The position numbers were made by a program, and so were the translations under genes. Under the pieces are notes generated by a model. The model was given only the letters and a program-made list of their open reading frames with translations, searched no databases and had not been told where the DNA came from. 64,000 nt of DNA from Lederbergia wuyishanensis (GTDB lineage: Bacteria > Bacillota > Bacilli > Bacillales > Bacillaceae_C): assembly GCF_022900255.1 (NCBI RefSeq), contig NZ_JALIRM010000012.1:1-64000 (forward strand). The letters run 5' to 3'. Below are positions 27,306 through 37,119 of the stretch, piece after piece (within the stretch, counting starts at the first letter, position 1; every line of letters starts with the position of its first letter).

Positions 27306-28328
27306 ATGGAAAAAATACTAGAAGTAAAAGATCTTCATGTATCATTTCAAACATATGCAGGTGAAGTAAAGGCAGTCCGTGGAGTGAACTTCGACATAAA
27401 AGAAGGAGAAACCATTGGGATCGTAGGCGAATCTGGCTGCGGAAAAAGTGTGACTGCTAAATCAATTATGAAGCTTTTACCTAATAATTCTGTTAAATAT
27501 AAACAAGGGTCAATTGAATTTAATGGTAAAAATTTGTTGGCTAACTCGGAAAAAGATATGCAAAGAATCCGTGGAAAGCAAATTAGTATGATATTTCAGG
27601 ATCCGATGACTTCTCTCAATCCAACGAGTAAGGTCGGAAACCAAATTATTGAAGCTATTTTAAAACATAATAAGATTAATAGAAAAGAAGCTTTTGATAA
27701 AGCTCTAAATATGTTAGAACTTGTTGGAATCCCTCAACCATCAAAAAGGATTCATCAATATCCACATGAATATTCAGGAGGGATGAGACAGAGAGCGATG
27801 ATAGCGATGGCTTTGGCATGTAATCCGCGATTATTAATTGCAGATGAACCTACAACAGCTCTCGACGTTACGATTCAGGCACAAATCTTGGAACTCATGA
27901 AAGATATACAGGGAAAAACCGGAACATCAATTATATTGATTACACATGACCTCGGGGTAGTAGCTGAAATTTGTGAAAGGGTAGTCGTTATGTATGCGGG
28001 ACAAGTGGTGGAAACGGCAATGGTACGGGATCTTTATAAAAAGCCGCAGCATCCGTATACAGAGGGATTGCTAAAGTCTGTTCCTAAGCTCAATATGGAT
28101 AGGAAACAACCGTTAGCCCCGATCATTGGAACTCCTCCCGATTTAATAGACCCTCCTAAAGGATGCCCATTTTTTGCAAGGTGTGAATATGCGATGGGCA
28201 TTTGTAAAAATAATAACCCGGGGCTTGAAGAGGTAAATCCTGGCCATTTTGCAGCATGCTGGCTCCATCATCCAATGGCTAAGAAAGTGGCTGGAAAGGG
28301 GGAGGCAAATGTCAACACAATTAACTGA
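27306..28328 (+). CDS. oppD: Oligopeptide ABC transporter ATP-binding protein D
   Basis: A 340-residue ATPase: Walker [10 protein letters not shown] (about 40-48), signature YSGGMRQRA (about 156-164), Walker [14 protein letters not shown] (about 176-188), and the Opp/Dpp-specific C-terminal Cys cluster ([15 protein letters not shown]...FAACW, about 282-320) that may hold an iron-sulfur cluster. ATG 27306 sits nine bases after AGAGGGG; GTG 27300 is an alternative. Confidence 0.95.
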   Translation: MEKILEVKDLHVSFQTYAGEVKAVRGVNFDIKEGETIGIVGESGCGKSVTAKSIMKLLPNNSVKYKQGSIEFNGKNLLANSEKDMQRIRGKQISMIFQDPMTSLNPTSKVGNQIIEAILKHNKINRKEAFDKALNMLELVGIPQPSKRIHQYPHEYSGGMRQRAMIAMALACNPRLLIADEPTTALDVTIQAQILELMKDIQGKTGTSIILITHDLGVVAEICERVVVMYAGQVVETAMVRDLYKKPQHPYTEGLLKSVPKLNMDRKQPLAPIIGTPPDLIDPPKGCPFFARCEYAMGICKNNNPGLEEVNPGHFAACWLHHPMAKKVAGKGEANVNTIN

Positions 28329-29304
28329 GAATCATCATACTAAGGGTAATGAGTCAAAGACTCCTCTAGTACAAGTAAAAGATTTAAAGAAATACTTTTC
28401 AATCGATCGTCATTATTTAAAGGCGGTTGACGGATTAACATTAGATATATTTCCTGGGGAAACTGTAGGACTTGTTGGTGAAAGCGGTTGTGGAAAGTCA
28501 ACAGCAGGTAGAACAATCATTCGTCTGTACGAACCTACTGAAGGTGAAGTTTTGTATAATGGGAAAAATATTTACACCTACAAACATAGGGAAATGGTCA
28601 AAATTCGCCGTGAAATTCAAATGATTTTCCAAGATCCATATGCCTCATTAAACCCAAGAATGACGGTTGAAGAAATCATTGGGGAACCTTTTGCCATCCA
28701 TCGGACTTTAAGTGGGAAAAAGAGAAAAGAACGCATCAAAGAGTTATTGAAGTTAGTGGGATTAAATCCAGACCACATGAGCCGATTCCCTCACGAATTT
28801 AGTGGTGGTCAACGCCAAAGGATAGGAATTGCCCGTGCTCTTGCGTTAGAGCCAAAATTCATTGTTTGCGATGAGCCGATTTCTGCTCTTGATGTTTCTA
28901 TTCAGGCGCAAGTCGTCAATTTATTAAAAGAACTGCAAAAGAAGATGGGGCTGACCTATCTATTTATTGCCCATGATTTATCGATGGTAAAATATATATC
29001 AGATCGAATTCTTGTCATGTATCTTGGAAAAATGGTCGAGCTGACAGATAGTGAGAGCTTATATAATGTACCTTTACATCCATACACACAAGCATTACTA
29101 TCAGCAGTTCCAATTCCTGATCCCGATGTGAAACGAGAGCGCATCGTCTTAAAGGGGGATGTTCCGAGTCCCATTTCACCTCCAAGTGGATGTGTATTCC
29201 GCACCCGCTGCCCTGCTGCGATGGAAATTTGTTCAAAAGTAGAACCTAAGTGGCAAGAAGTAAAACCGGGTCATTTTACTGCGTGTCATTTGTATGAAGT
29301 ATGA
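28309..29304 (+). CDS. oppF: Oligopeptide ABC transporter ATP-binding protein F
   Basis: A 331-residue partner ATPase: Walker [10 protein letters not shown] (about 55-63), signature FSGGQRQRI (about 165-173), Walker [14 protein letters not shown] (about 185-197), and a C-terminal Cys-containing oligopeptide domain ([16 protein letters not shown]). ATG 28309 follows GGGGGAGG and overlaps oppD by 20 bases. Last gene of the operon. Confidence 0.95.
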   Translation: MSTQLTENHHTKGNESKTPLVQVKDLKKYFSIDRHYLKAVDGLTLDIFPGETVGLVGESGCGKSTAGRTIIRLYEPTEGEVLYNGKNIYTYKHREMVKIRREIQMIFQDPYASLNPRMTVEEIIGEPFAIHRTLSGKKRKERIKELLKLVGLNPDHMSRFPHEFSGGQRQRIGIARALALEPKFIVCDEPISALDVSIQAQVVNLLKELQKKMGLTYLFIAHDLSMVKYISDRILVMYLGKMVELTDSESLYNVPLHPYTQALLSAVPIPDPDVKRERIVLKGDVPSPISPPSGCVFRTRCPAAMEICSKVEPKWQEVKPGHFTACHLYEV

Positions 29305-29308
29305 TATT

Positions 29309-29336
29309 AAAAGGAGCTAATCAGGCTCCTTTTTTT
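29309..29336 (+). terminator. Terminator of the opp operon
   Basis: AAAAGGAGC and GCTCCTTTTTTT arms. Confidence 0.92.
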
Positions 29337-29353
29337 CATCGATAAAATTATGC

Positions 29354-29382
29354 TTGTGCTTATTTTTGATTTATGATATAGT
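29354..29382 (+). promoter_or_regulatory. Sigma-A promoter of the histidine operon
   Basis: TTGTGC (29354-29359) and TATAGT (29377-29382) with a 17-base spacer. Confidence 0.65.
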
Positions 29383-29400
29383 TGTAGAAAATTAAAAATC

Positions 29401-29432
29401 CTTTAGTTTGGTAGAGTGATAACGAACTAAAG
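29401..29432 (+). promoter_or_regulatory. Inverted repeat in the his operon leader
   Basis: CTTTAGTTTG and CGAACTAAAG face each other across 12 bases, about 20 bases after the promoter. It could be an operator (for example of a HisR/YerC-type repressor) or a leader hairpin. No T-box motif is present. Confidence 0.5.
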
Positions 29433-29451
29433 AATCGGGAAGTGATCGAGA

Positions 29452-30576
29452 TTGTTTTTACCGGCCGGAAGTAAGGATGAAATGGGAAGTTCTCTTAATA
29501 ATCGCTTTTCTGTAATGGAGAAGTTTAGAAATGTGACGACACTTAGAGGATATAAGCCAATTTCAACGCCTGTCATTGAATATGCATCGACTTTTACAAA
29601 TGAATTTATTGATATGAAATTGCAAGATATGATGAAGTGGTTTAATGGTGAGGGGGAAATTGAAGTACTACGCCCTGATTGGACGACAGCCATTGCCCGT
29701 GCATTATCTTCTCAAGAAAAAAAGCCTCAAAAGTGGACGTATCAAGGTTCAGTTTTTAAGCGGAATATGCCGGGAGTTGAGTACCATCAAATTGGTGTAG
29801 AAATTATCCATTACCCAGAGTTGATGGGTGAAAGTGAATGTTTACTGATGGCTCAGGCTTTCTTAAAGGAAATAGGAGTTGGCGCTTGCGTAATAGAGCT
29901 GGGCCATACTGAAATTTATGAAAGTCTCGTTGAAGAGCTGCAATTGTCTAAATTTGAAGCTGAGCGATTAAGACAAGCAATGCATGATAAGAAAAAAGAC
30001 GAAGTGTATCAAATTGCACTTTCTCATAGCAATAAAGAAAAAGCATACGAACTTGCATCACTTGTTGATGCATTTGGTCCAATTGAAATCATAGACGAAT
30101 ATGAAGAAAAATGGAAAGGCCGAGAGAATGTACTTGGTACTTTACAACACATAAAGAAGCTAGCCAAAATCTTAATGGAATCAGGTAGCGGAGAAATTCT
30201 TGTCGACCTAGGTAGAGTAAAAAACCTTCCTTATTATTCAGGTCTCATGTTCCGAGGATTTTTACAAAGTTCTGGAGCTGTATGTTTTTCAGGGGGCCGT
30301 TACGATCGTTTGTACGAACAATTCGGTGAAAGTATTTCAGCGGTAGGTGTTGCCCTAGACGTAGAAGTGTTGGCAGCACAAGTAATAGAAACAGATTTAT
30401 TTGAAAGAATCTGTATCATTGCAAATGAAGAATCACTCGCATATGCCGAAAATGTGAGACACTCCTTTCAGAATTGTATAGTAGATGTACAATCAGAATC
30501 AGTAAATGTTAAGGGTTATAATCGAGTGTACGAAATAAAGAAATTGAATGGAAAGTTTGAGGTGATTGAACGATGA
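29452..30576 (+). CDS. hisZ: ATP phosphoribosyltransferase regulatory subunit
   Basis: A 374-residue paralogue of histidyl-tRNA synthetase that partners the short HisG. It retains the class II core (RGYKPISTPVIEYASTF, about 36-52; motif 2-like KPQKWTYQGSVFKRN, about 90-104) and the SGGRYDRL segment (about 280) but ends without the anticodon-binding domain. TTG 29452 is the only reasonable start; the ribosome site is weak (GGAAGTGATCGAG). It overlaps hisG by four bases. First gene of the operon. Confidence 0.92.
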   Translation: MFLPAGSKDEMGSSLNNRFSVMEKFRNVTTLRGYKPISTPVIEYASTFTNEFIDMKLQDMMKWFNGEGEIEVLRPDWTTAIARALSSQEKKPQKWTYQGSVFKRNMPGVEYHQIGVEIIHYPELMGESECLLMAQAFLKEIGVGACVIELGHTEIYESLVEELQLSKFEAERLRQAMHDKKKDEVYQIALSHSNKEKAYELASLVDAFGPIEIIDEYEEKWKGRENVLGTLQHIKKLAKILMESGSGEILVDLGRVKNLPYYSGLMFRGFLQSSGAVCFSGGRYDRLYEQFGESISAVGVALDVEVLAAQVIETDLFERICIIANEESLAYAENVRHSFQNCIVDVQSESVNVKGYNRVYEIKKLNGKFEVIER

Positions 30577-31193
30577 AACCCGTTATCGCGCTAACAAAGG
30601 GAAGATTGGAAAAACAATTTATCCAATTTCTAGAAGAGCGTAATTATGATGTGAATCCTTTACTGGATAAAGGGAGAAAGCTGCAGGTTGAAACAGAAGA
30701 CTTTTTTGCTATCTTTGCAAAAGGAAATGATGTAGCGACTTATGTTGAGTACGGGATAGCCGATCTCGGGGTTGTAGGTGAAGATATTTTATTAGAAATC
30801 CAACCAGATGTTTTCGATTTATTGCCGTTTCCATTTGGTAAATGTAGATTTGCGATTGCTGGTGTTCCATCGAATTTAACGCCTCTTAGAAAGCAGCGGA
30901 TCGCAACGAAATATCCCAATATCACAACGAAGTATTTCCGTGATCAAGGTAAATCAATTGATATCGTAAAACTTGAAGGTTCTGTTGAATTGGCGCCTCT
31001 TTTAGGACTTGCAGATGATATTGTCGATATCGTAGAGACAGGTAACACGTTGAAAGAAAATGGGCTTGTAGTAAAGGAAGAAATGTTGACTATTTCAGCT
31101 CGATTAATCGCTAATCGAAACTCATTGAAACTAAAAAGAGACATTTTAACACCATTAATCGATTCGTTCCGAGCAGGGGAGGCCATTATATGA
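30573..31193 (+). CDS. hisG: ATP phosphoribosyltransferase, short form
   Basis: First reaction of histidine synthesis: condensation of ATP and PRPP. The 206-residue length is the short HisG that depends on HisZ. Visible: N-terminal IALTKGRLEKQ, the DLGVVGEDILLE segment (about 62-73) and the PRPP-binding loop DIVDIVETGNTLKENGL (about 148-164). Coupled by ATGA overlaps to both hisZ and hisD. Confidence 0.97.
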   Translation: MKPVIALTKGRLEKQFIQFLEERNYDVNPLLDKGRKLQVETEDFFAIFAKGNDVATYVEYGIADLGVVGEDILLEIQPDVFDLLPFPFGKCRFAIAGVPSNLTPLRKQRIATKYPNITTKYFRDQGKSIDIVKLEGSVELAPLLGLADDIVDIVETGNTLKENGLVVKEEMLTISARLIANRNSLKLKRDILTPLIDSFRAGEAII

Positions 31194-32473
31194 TTCCTGT
31201 TTATACACCTGAACAATTTGTTGAAGCTTTTATTTCAAGGAAAACAAAAAAGCAAGCTTTTGAAGATGGAGTTATGTCGACTGTCAAAGAAGTGCTTGAG
31301 AATATCAGGAATAATGGTGAGAAAGCTTTAAAGGAATACACTTTAAAATTTGATGGTGGTATTCCTGAAAACTGGGAAGTTTCGGAAGAGGAAAGAAAGA
31401 AAGCATGGGAACAAGTTCCAGATGAATTGATCGAAGCTCTGAAAAAAGCAGCAGATAATATTCGAAAGTTTCATTCGAAACAATTGCAGCAATCTCGAAT
31501 GATGGAGATGACTGATGATATTATTTCTGGACAGCTTTTTCGTCCAATTGACCGTGTTGGTGTGTATGTCCCAGGTGGAACAGCGGTCTATCCTTCGTCA
31601 GTTTTGATGAATGCAATTCCGGCCGTATTAGCTGGAGTTCGTGAAATTGTGATGGCAACTCCCGCACGTGGAGGAGAATCAATCACACCGATATTATCGG
31701 TTGCTGCTGATATAGCTGGAGTCCATAAGATTTATAAAATAGGCGGTAGTCAGGCCATTGCAGCGTTAGCTTATGGAACGGAAGAAATTGAGCCCGTGGA
31801 TAAAATTGTCGGTCCAGGAAATGCTTATGTGGCAGCTGCTAAGTCGCTTGTTTTTGGTGATGTTGGTATTGAAATGATTGCTGGACCATCGGAAGTTGCC
31901 ATCATTGCGGATGAAACAGCGAATCCAAAATTTGTTGCAGCAGATCTTATCGCACAAGCTGAACATGATGAAAAAGCACGTGCCTTTATTTTTTCAACAT
32001 CAGAGCGATTAGTGGAAGAAACATTGGTTGAAGTAAAAAGGCAATGTGCTGAGTTGCCAAGAAGAGAAATCGCTGAAGTTTCTCTTATGAACGAGGGAGC
32101 AGCAGTTGTTGTTAACTCTATTGATGAAGCATTTCGATTGGTTAATGAACTTGCACCAGAGCATTTGGAAATTCAAGTTGAAAATGCACTTCAATATTTA
32201 AGTAAGGTGAAAAATGCCGGTTCTGTATTTATCGGAAGCTTTACACCAGAGCCAGTTGGCGATTATTTTGCTGGCCCAAATCATATTTTACCAACCTCAG
32301 GAACTGCGAGATTCTCCTCAGGTCTTTCGGTAGATGATTTCGTGAAAAAAACGACATTTGTTTATTATTCAGAAGAGGCTCTTCGCAATGCAGCACCTTA
32401 TATTGAAAAAATAGCCACAGAAGAACAATTGGATGGGCATGCTCGTGCGGTGAAAGTGAGGCTAGAACAATGA
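31190..32473 (+). CDS. hisD: Histidinol dehydrogenase
   Basis: Zinc- and NAD-dependent, last two oxidations from histidinol to histidine. The 427 residues are the usual length. Motifs are VGVYVPGGTAVYPSSVLMNAIPA-type segment (about 124-146), IAGPSEVAIIAD (about 230-241), zinc ligands in DLIAQAEHDEKA (about 252-263), and GPNHILPTSGTARFSSGLSV (about 363-382). Overlaps hisC by four bases. Confidence 0.97.
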   Translation: MIPVYTPEQFVEAFISRKTKKQAFEDGVMSTVKEVLENIRNNGEKALKEYTLKFDGGIPENWEVSEEERKKAWEQVPDELIEALKKAADNIRKFHSKQLQQSRMMEMTDDIISGQLFRPIDRVGVYVPGGTAVYPSSVLMNAIPAVLAGVREIVMATPARGGESITPILSVAADIAGVHKIYKIGGSQAIAALAYGTEEIEPVDKIVGPGNAYVAAAKSLVFGDVGIEMIAGPSEVAIIADETANPKFVAADLIAQAEHDEKARAFIFSTSERLVEETLVEVKRQCAELPRREIAEVSLMNEGAAVVVNSIDEAFRLVNELAPEHLEIQVENALQYLSKVKNAGSVFIGSFTPEPVGDYFAGPNHILPTSGTARFSSGLSVDDFVKKTTFVYYSEEALRNAAPYIEKIATEEQLDGHARAVKVRLEQ

Positions 32474-33540
32474 GAAAAGCACTTCAAGGCTTAGTGCCTT
32501 ATAAAGTAAAACCAGAGTCTGATATGATCAGACTAGATAATAATGAAGCATTTATGAGTTTGTTATCATCTGTAGATCTTGGAAATTTACAGGAAACACT
32601 TATTCATCGTTATCCTGCTGAAAGTTCTGAGGCTCTTGTCAATGCTTATGGGAGATTCAGCGGTTTTCCCGTTGACAATATTATCGCTGGGAATGGATCT
32701 GACGAATTAATTACGATTATTGCCCAATATTTTCTTGACCCAGGAGATGTAGTATTCGTTTTGGAACCGGATTTTTCAATGTATGAGAAAAACGCCGTTG
32801 TCATGGGAGCAGAAGTAAACCGAATTTCTTTAAATGATGATTTTTCATTGCCACTTGAGAAGTTATTGGCGGAAATTGAAACGAAAAAACCGAAGCTTCT
32901 GTTCCTGTCGAATCCAAATAATCCTACTGGTCAATTTTATCCAGAAGCTGAAATTGAAGAGTTGATATCAGCTCTTCGTCAAGTAGATGGCGTCCTTATA
33001 CTTGATGAAGCGTACATCGATTTTGCAGGAGAGTCTCCTTTTGCTAAAAAAGTATTTCAGCATGAAAATCTGATTTTATTAAGGACTGCTTCAAAAGCAA
33101 TGGGGATGGCTGCATTAAGGCTAGGATTTTTGATTGCCAATGACCAAATTATTGAAGGAATTAGTTGCATTAAGCCTCCATACAACGTTAATACAGTGTC
33201 AGCACAAATTGGTACGCAATTACTAGAAAATCCGAATGTATTGGATCAATTTTTATTAGTGCAACTTAAGCAAGTTGCTGAGCTTGAAGAAATATTAAAT
33301 GAATTTGTTCGTAAAATTGTAGGTGCTAAATTATTTCCAAGTCATACTAATTTCTTTCTAATAAAAATGAATGATGCTAAGGCATTAGCTGATTTTCTTT
33401 ATGAAAGAAAAATTAAGATCCGCTTTTTTAATGATGATGTATTGAAAGCAGTTAGGATTTCAGCTGGAACGGAAGAAGAACATGCGAAGCTCCGTACTGC
33501 GTTAAACGAATGGAGTGAGATGTATGCGAAGCGCATCTAA
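32470..33540 (+). CDS. hisC: Histidinol-phosphate aminotransferase
   Basis: A 356-residue class II aminotransferase using PLP: N-terminal [31 protein letters not shown] (about 144-154), [10 protein letters not shown] (about 178-187) and the PLP Lys in [15 protein letters not shown] (about 205-219). In B. subtilis hisC is in the trp region; here it lies inside the his operon between hisD and hisB, an order more like clostridia. The hisB start lies inside its 3' end. Confidence 0.93.
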   Translation: MRKALQGLVPYKVKPESDMIRLDNNEAFMSLLSSVDLGNLQETLIHRYPAESSEALVNAYGRFSGFPVDNIIAGNGSDELITIIAQYFLDPGDVVFVLEPDFSMYEKNAVVMGAEVNRISLNDDFSLPLEKLLAEIETKKPKLLFLSNPNNPTGQFYPEAEIEELISALRQVDGVLILDEAYIDFAGESPFAKKVFQHENLILLRTASKAMGMAALRLGFLIANDQIIEGISCIKPPYNVNTVSAQIGTQLLENPNVLDQFLLVQLKQVAELEEILNEFVRKIVGAKLFPSHTNFFLIKMNDAKALADFLYERKIKIRFFNDDVLKAVRISAGTEEEHAKLRTALNEWSEMYAKRI

Positions 33541-34111
33541 TAAAAGAGAAACATTTGAAACAAAAATAGACCTTGAATGTCGATTGGATGACCCATCAGT
33601 TGTTGAAATTCAAACAGGTGTAGGATTTTTTGACCATATGATGGAGGCATTTGCAAGGCACGGTCGAATTGGTTTGACATTAAAAGTTGATGGCGATTTA
33701 CATATTGACAGCCACCATACAGTAGAGGATGCAGGAATTGTACTAGGAAAAGCACTTCGCGAGGCTCTAGGTGATAAAAAAGGAATAGTCCGTTATGGTT
33801 CTTCTTATGTTCCAATGGACGAAACTCTTGGATTTGCTGCTATTGACATTAGCGGCCGGCCGTTTCTCCATTTTGAAGGCGAATTCCAAACACAATCGCT
33901 CGGAAATTTTGACACGGAATTAGTGAAAGAATTCTTCAGAGCATTTGCATTCAATGCCGGTATCACACTACATGTTCGTGTGTTATACGGGGAAAATACT
34001 CACCATAAAATTGAAGCAATTTTTAAAGCAGTTGGCCGTGCATTGGCAGAAGCAATTCGAATCGATCCTAATATCAAAGGGGTTAATTCAACAAAAGGTT
34101 TAATTGAGTAG
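33524..34111 (+). CDS. hisB: Imidazoleglycerol-phosphate dehydratase
   Basis: Monofunctional dehydratase of 195 residues, metal-dependent. The paired metal motifs are visible: [17 protein letters not shown] (about 42-58) with [14 protein letters not shown] (about 67-80), and [18 protein letters not shown] (about 161-178). ATG 33524 is eight bases after GGAG; GTG 33515 is less likely. The gene overlaps hisC by 17 bases. Directly downstream the expected hisH is absent. Confidence 0.96.
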   Translation: MRSASNKRETFETKIDLECRLDDPSVVEIQTGVGFFDHMMEAFARHGRIGLTLKVDGDLHIDSHHTVEDAGIVLGKALREALGDKKGIVRYGSSYVPMDETLGFAAIDISGRPFLHFEGEFQTQSLGNFDTELVKEFFRAFAFNAGITLHVRVLYGENTHHKIEAIFKAVGRALAEAIRIDPNIKGVNSTKGLIE

Positions 34112-34112
34112 T

Positions 34113-34322
34113 GCAGTCTGTATTAATACTTTATGGATTGCTAGGAAAGAGCTACATCTATTAAAGAAAATCAATGATGCTGTAAATTGTGAAATTATTG
34201 CCTCGGGTGGAATTAGAAATCAGGAAGATTAAAATGCTATAGCAGCAATTGGTATCAATGAATCAATTGTGGGAAAAGCGATGTATAAAGGTACAATTAA
34301 ATTAAGGGGTGGCGCTTTATGA
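34113..34322 (+). pseudogene. hisA: hisA 3' remnant (hisH and most of hisA deleted)
   Basis: Only the last ~60 codons of phosphoribosyl-formimino-AICAR isomerase remain. The frame reads LLKKINDAVNCEIIASGGIRNQED, then an in-frame TAA at 34230-34232, then NAIAAIGINESIVGKAMYKG and a short tail. The IIASGGI...IVGKAMY pattern is the C-terminal phosphate-binding site of HisA; the stop is explained by one T-to-A change in a TTA Leu codon. The TGA at its end overlaps the hisF ATG, as an intact hisA would. No hisH sequence is present between hisB and this stub. Both the deletion and the nonsense codon show that the gene is dead. Confidence 0.85.
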
Positions 34323-35080
34323 CAACGAAGAAAATTATTCCATGTTTAGATGTAAAAGACGGAAAAGTGGTAAAAGGAATCAACTTTGAAGGTATGCGCG
34401 AAATGGGAGACCCTGTTGAGATGGCCCAATCCTATTGCGAAAACGGTGCAGATGAATTGGTATTTTTAGATATATCCGCTACAACAGAAGACCGCGATAC
34501 AATGGTAGATGTTGTGCAACGTGTTGCTGAGAAAGTGACAGTTCCATTTACTGTCGGAGGCGGAATTCGTACATTGGATGATATCGAAAGAATTTTAAAT
34601 GCTGGTGCTGACAAAGTAGGAATTAATACTGCAGCAGTTACGAGACCTGAACTTATTTCTGAAGCATCTGAGAAATTTGGTGCTGAGCGCATAGTAGCAG
34701 CAGTGGATGCAAAGCTTTTCCCTGATGGAACATGGCATGTTATGACTCACGGGGGATTAAAGGACACAGGGATTGACGCTATTGAATGGAGCAAAAAGCT
34801 TGAGGAATTAGGAGCAGGCTCCATTTTACCAACAAGTGTTGACCGTGATGGTGTAAAGGATGGCTATGATTTAGAACTTACAAAAGCAATCGTTGATGCG
34901 GTTGGAGTTCCAGTTATTGCGTCTGGTGGTTGTGGAAATGCTGAGCATATTGTGGAAGTATTTGAAAAAACAAACGTAGATGCTGCTTTAGCCGCTTCCA
35001 TTTTTCACGAAGGAACTGTAACTGTGGGTGAGGTAAAAGCACTTTGTAAGGAGCGGGGAGTTGACGTTAGTGAAGCTTGA
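34319..35080 (+). CDS. hisF: Imidazole glycerol phosphate synthase, cyclase subunit
   Basis: A 253-residue (beta-alpha)8 barrel. Catalytic Asp residues are in place in [13 protein letters not shown] (about 8-20) and AAVDAK (about 127-132). Phosphate sites FTVGGGIRT (about 78-86), [10 protein letters not shown] and VIASGGCGN are intact. It normally takes ammonia from the glutaminase HisH, which is missing here; family members can use free ammonium poorly. AAGGGGTGG, inside the hisA remnant, is its ribosome site. The frame is intact although its partner genes are lost. Confidence 0.95.
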   Translation: MTTKKIIPCLDVKDGKVVKGINFEGMREMGDPVEMAQSYCENGADELVFLDISATTEDRDTMVDVVQRVAEKVTVPFTVGGGIRTLDDIERILNAGADKVGINTAAVTRPELISEASEKFGAERIVAAVDAKLFPDGTWHVMTHGGLKDTGIDAIEWSKKLEELGAGSILPTSVDRDGVKDGYDLELTKAIVDAVGVPVIASGGCGNAEHIVEVFEKTNVDAALAASIFHEGTVTVGEVKALCKERGVDVSEA

Positions 35081-35735
35081 TTTTTCGAAAGGATTGCTTC
35101 CTGCGATTATTGTAGATAATCAGTCTCAAGAGGTCCTTATGCTTGCTTATATGGACGAGACTGCTTTTAATAAAACTGTAGAAACAAAAGAAACATGGTT
35201 TTATTCACGTTCCAGAAACGAATACTGGAACAAGGGAGCTACATCAGGAAACAAGCAAATCGTAAAATCCATCAAGTATGATTGTGACGGTGATACACTT
35301 CTTATAAAAGTGGCTCCGTTAGGACCAGCGTGTCATACTGGAGAGAGAACATGCTTTTTCCAATCCGTTGAGCTTGAAGGTGGAGAAGAAAGCGAAGCAC
35401 CTGGTGAAAATCAAACAATTTATTCTGATTTAATGGAAGAAATCCAAGATAGGAAATCCACACCTATTGAAGGATCATATACAAATTATTTGTTTACAAA
35501 AGGAATAGATAAAATCGCCAAAAAGCTTATTGAAGAGGCGGGAGAAGTTATTATAGCTGCAAAAAATAATGATAAAGAAGAGCTAGTAAACGAAACTAGT
35601 GACTTACTATATCATTGCCTCGTTCTACTAGCTGAACAAGGTGTAGCTTTAGAGGATGTGGAAGCCGAGCTTCGCAAGAGATCATCCAAAAAAGGAAATG
35701 CCAAAAAAGAACGACCAGATATTCAGAAATGGTAA
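35061..35735 (+). CDS. hisI: Bifunctional phosphoribosyl-AMP cyclohydrolase / phosphoribosyl-ATP pyrophosphatase (HisIE)
   Basis: Second and third steps of histidine synthesis. The N-terminal cyclohydrolase (about 1-115) has the metal-binding [12 protein letters not shown] and [13 protein letters not shown] segments. The C-terminal HisE domain (about 125-224) has [27 protein letters not shown] 35061 follows AAGGAG by seven bases; GTG 35070 is an alternative. Overlaps hisF by 20 bases. End of operon, with a strong terminator. Confidence 0.95.
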   Translation: MTLVKLDFSKGLLPAIIVDNQSQEVLMLAYMDETAFNKTVETKETWFYSRSRNEYWNKGATSGNKQIVKSIKYDCDGDTLLIKVAPLGPACHTGERTCFFQSVELEGGEESEAPGENQTIYSDLMEEIQDRKSTPIEGSYTNYLFTKGIDKIAKKLIEEAGEVIIAAKNNDKEELVNETSDLLYHCLVLLAEQGVALEDVEAELRKRSSKKGNAKKERPDIQKW

Positions 35736-35740
35736 AACAT

Positions 35741-35778
35741 AGGGCGTTTTGACCTTAGGGTCAATTCGCCCCTTTTTC
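35741..35778 (+). terminator. Terminator of the histidine operon
   Basis: AGGGCG...GACC / GGTC...CGCCC arms, then CTTTTT. Confidence 0.9.
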
Positions 35779-35858
35779 ATGTTCAGTAGCTTCCAAAAGA
35801 GGTTAATCCATCATAATGGCGAGGTATTCAATGATGTACTCGTTGCAATTAGCTTCAA

Positions 35859-36992
35859 TTAAGGTTTTAAAACGACCTTTATACAATCATCTTCATGATC
35901 GTTGAAGATTTGATATGCATGAGCAGCTTGATCCAATGGTATTTTATGAGTAATAATTTCTGTTGGATTGAATTCTTTATTAACGATTTTTTTAAAGAGC
36001 TCCGGCATATAGTGAACAACGGGAGCTTGTCCCATTTTGAGAGTAATGTTTCGTGAAAAGAATTCACCTAAAGGGAATAAATTATAATTGGATCCATACA
36101 CACCAGTCAATTGGATTGTTCCATATTTTCTAACTGCTTTCATGGCTATTTCAATCGCACTAAGTGTTCCACCCTGTAGTTTTAATTTCTGCCCAACTGT
36201 TTCGAAAGGTGTTTTTTTGCCATCCATTCCAACACAATCTATTACTATATCTGCGCCACCATTCGTAATTTCCCTCAAATATAACCCCGCGTCATCATGT
36301 TTTGTAAAATCATAAATCTCTACATTATTGATTTTTTTCGCGTGCCCCAAACGATATTCGACATGGTCAACTGCAATGACTCGCTTTGCTCCTTTCATCC
36401 ATGCGAATTTTTGTGTCATCAGTCCCACCGGACCAGATCCAAGGACTATGACAGTATCTCCTTCTTTGACTCCTGCATTTTCTACACTCCAATAAGCGGT
36501 AGGAAGAACATCTGAAAGAAATAGAAGTGATTCGTCCTCAAGTTCAGTAGATTCTGGAATGACGAACGGAAGAAAATTTCCGAAGGGAACCTTTAAAAAT
36601 TCAGCTTGTCCGCCAGGATGGTCCCCAAACATTTCCGTATACCCAAAATATCCTCCTGTATCTAGATGTGGATTAGCATTATCACATTGGCTTTCCATAT
36701 GATTTTCACAATAAAAGCATTTTCCGCAAGCAACTGTAAACGGAATAACAACACGATCTCCTTTTTTTACCTTCGTAACGTCTGGACCGACTTCTTCTAC
36801 GATTCCCATTGGTTCGTGTCCAATAATGTAATCATCACGCATTTTCATATTTCCAAGATATAGATGAAGATCAGACCCACATATAGCAGTGGATGTAATA
36901 CGGACGATAATATCATCCTTCTTTTCAAGCTTCGGTTCTGGGACATTCTTTACTTCAATTTTCTTTGCTCCTTGATAAGTTACTGCCTTCAT
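35859..36992 (-). CDS. Zinc-dependent alcohol dehydrogenase (formaldehyde-dehydrogenase-like MDR)
   Basis: A 377-residue medium-chain dehydrogenase. Catalytic zinc ligands lie in CGSDLHLY (about 38) and GHEPMG (about 63), and the structural zinc site is CGKCFYCENHMESQC (about 94-108). The NAD-binding fold GSGPVGLMT lies near 187-195. The insertion with PHLDTGGYFGYTEMFGDHPGGQAEF resembles glutathione-independent formaldehyde dehydrogenases and B. subtilis AdhB. ATG 36992 follows GGGAAGG by eight bases. Monocistronic, divergent from the PLP gene. Confidence 0.88.
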   Translation of the reverse strand: MKAVTYQGAKKIEVKNVPEPKLEKKDDIIVRITSTAICGSDLHLYLGNMKMRDDYIIGHEPMGIVEEVGPDVTKVKKGDRVVIPFTVACGKCFYCENHMESQCDNANPHLDTGGYFGYTEMFGDHPGGQAEFLKVPFGNFLPFVIPESTELEDESLLFLSDVLPTAYWSVENAGVKEGDTVIVLGSGPVGLMTQKFAWMKGAKRVIAVDHVEYRLGHAKKINNVEIYDFTKHDDAGLYLREITNGGADIVIDCVGMDGKKTPFETVGQKLKLQGGTLSAIEIAMKAVRKYGTIQLTGVYGSNYNLFPLGEFFSRNITLKMGQAPVVHYMPELFKKIVNKEFNPTEIITHKIPLDQAAHAYQIFNDHEDDCIKVVLKP

Positions 36993-37056
36993 TAACATCA
37001 CCTTCCCATGTAAAACGGTTATCTTTTATAATGCCCATATGTTGATTTTTCACCCT

Positions 37057-37085
37057 TTGACACTGTAAAGAATTAAACGTATAAT
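37057..37085 (+). promoter_or_regulatory. Consensus sigma-A promoter of the PLP enzyme gene
   Basis: TTGACA and TATAAT, both perfect, are 17 bases apart. Confidence 0.88.
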
Positions 37086-37119
37086 CTCAATTATTAATCA
37101 ACTTAGGAGTGAATCACAT

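Noticed and set aside
28249-28308. N-terminal extension of OppF inside oppD
   Set aside because: No ribosome site for it, whereas GGGGGAGG precedes ATG 28309.
34113-34322. Novel small protein between hisB and hisF
   Set aside because: The sequence matches the HisA C-terminus and carries an internal stop, so it is a gene remnant.
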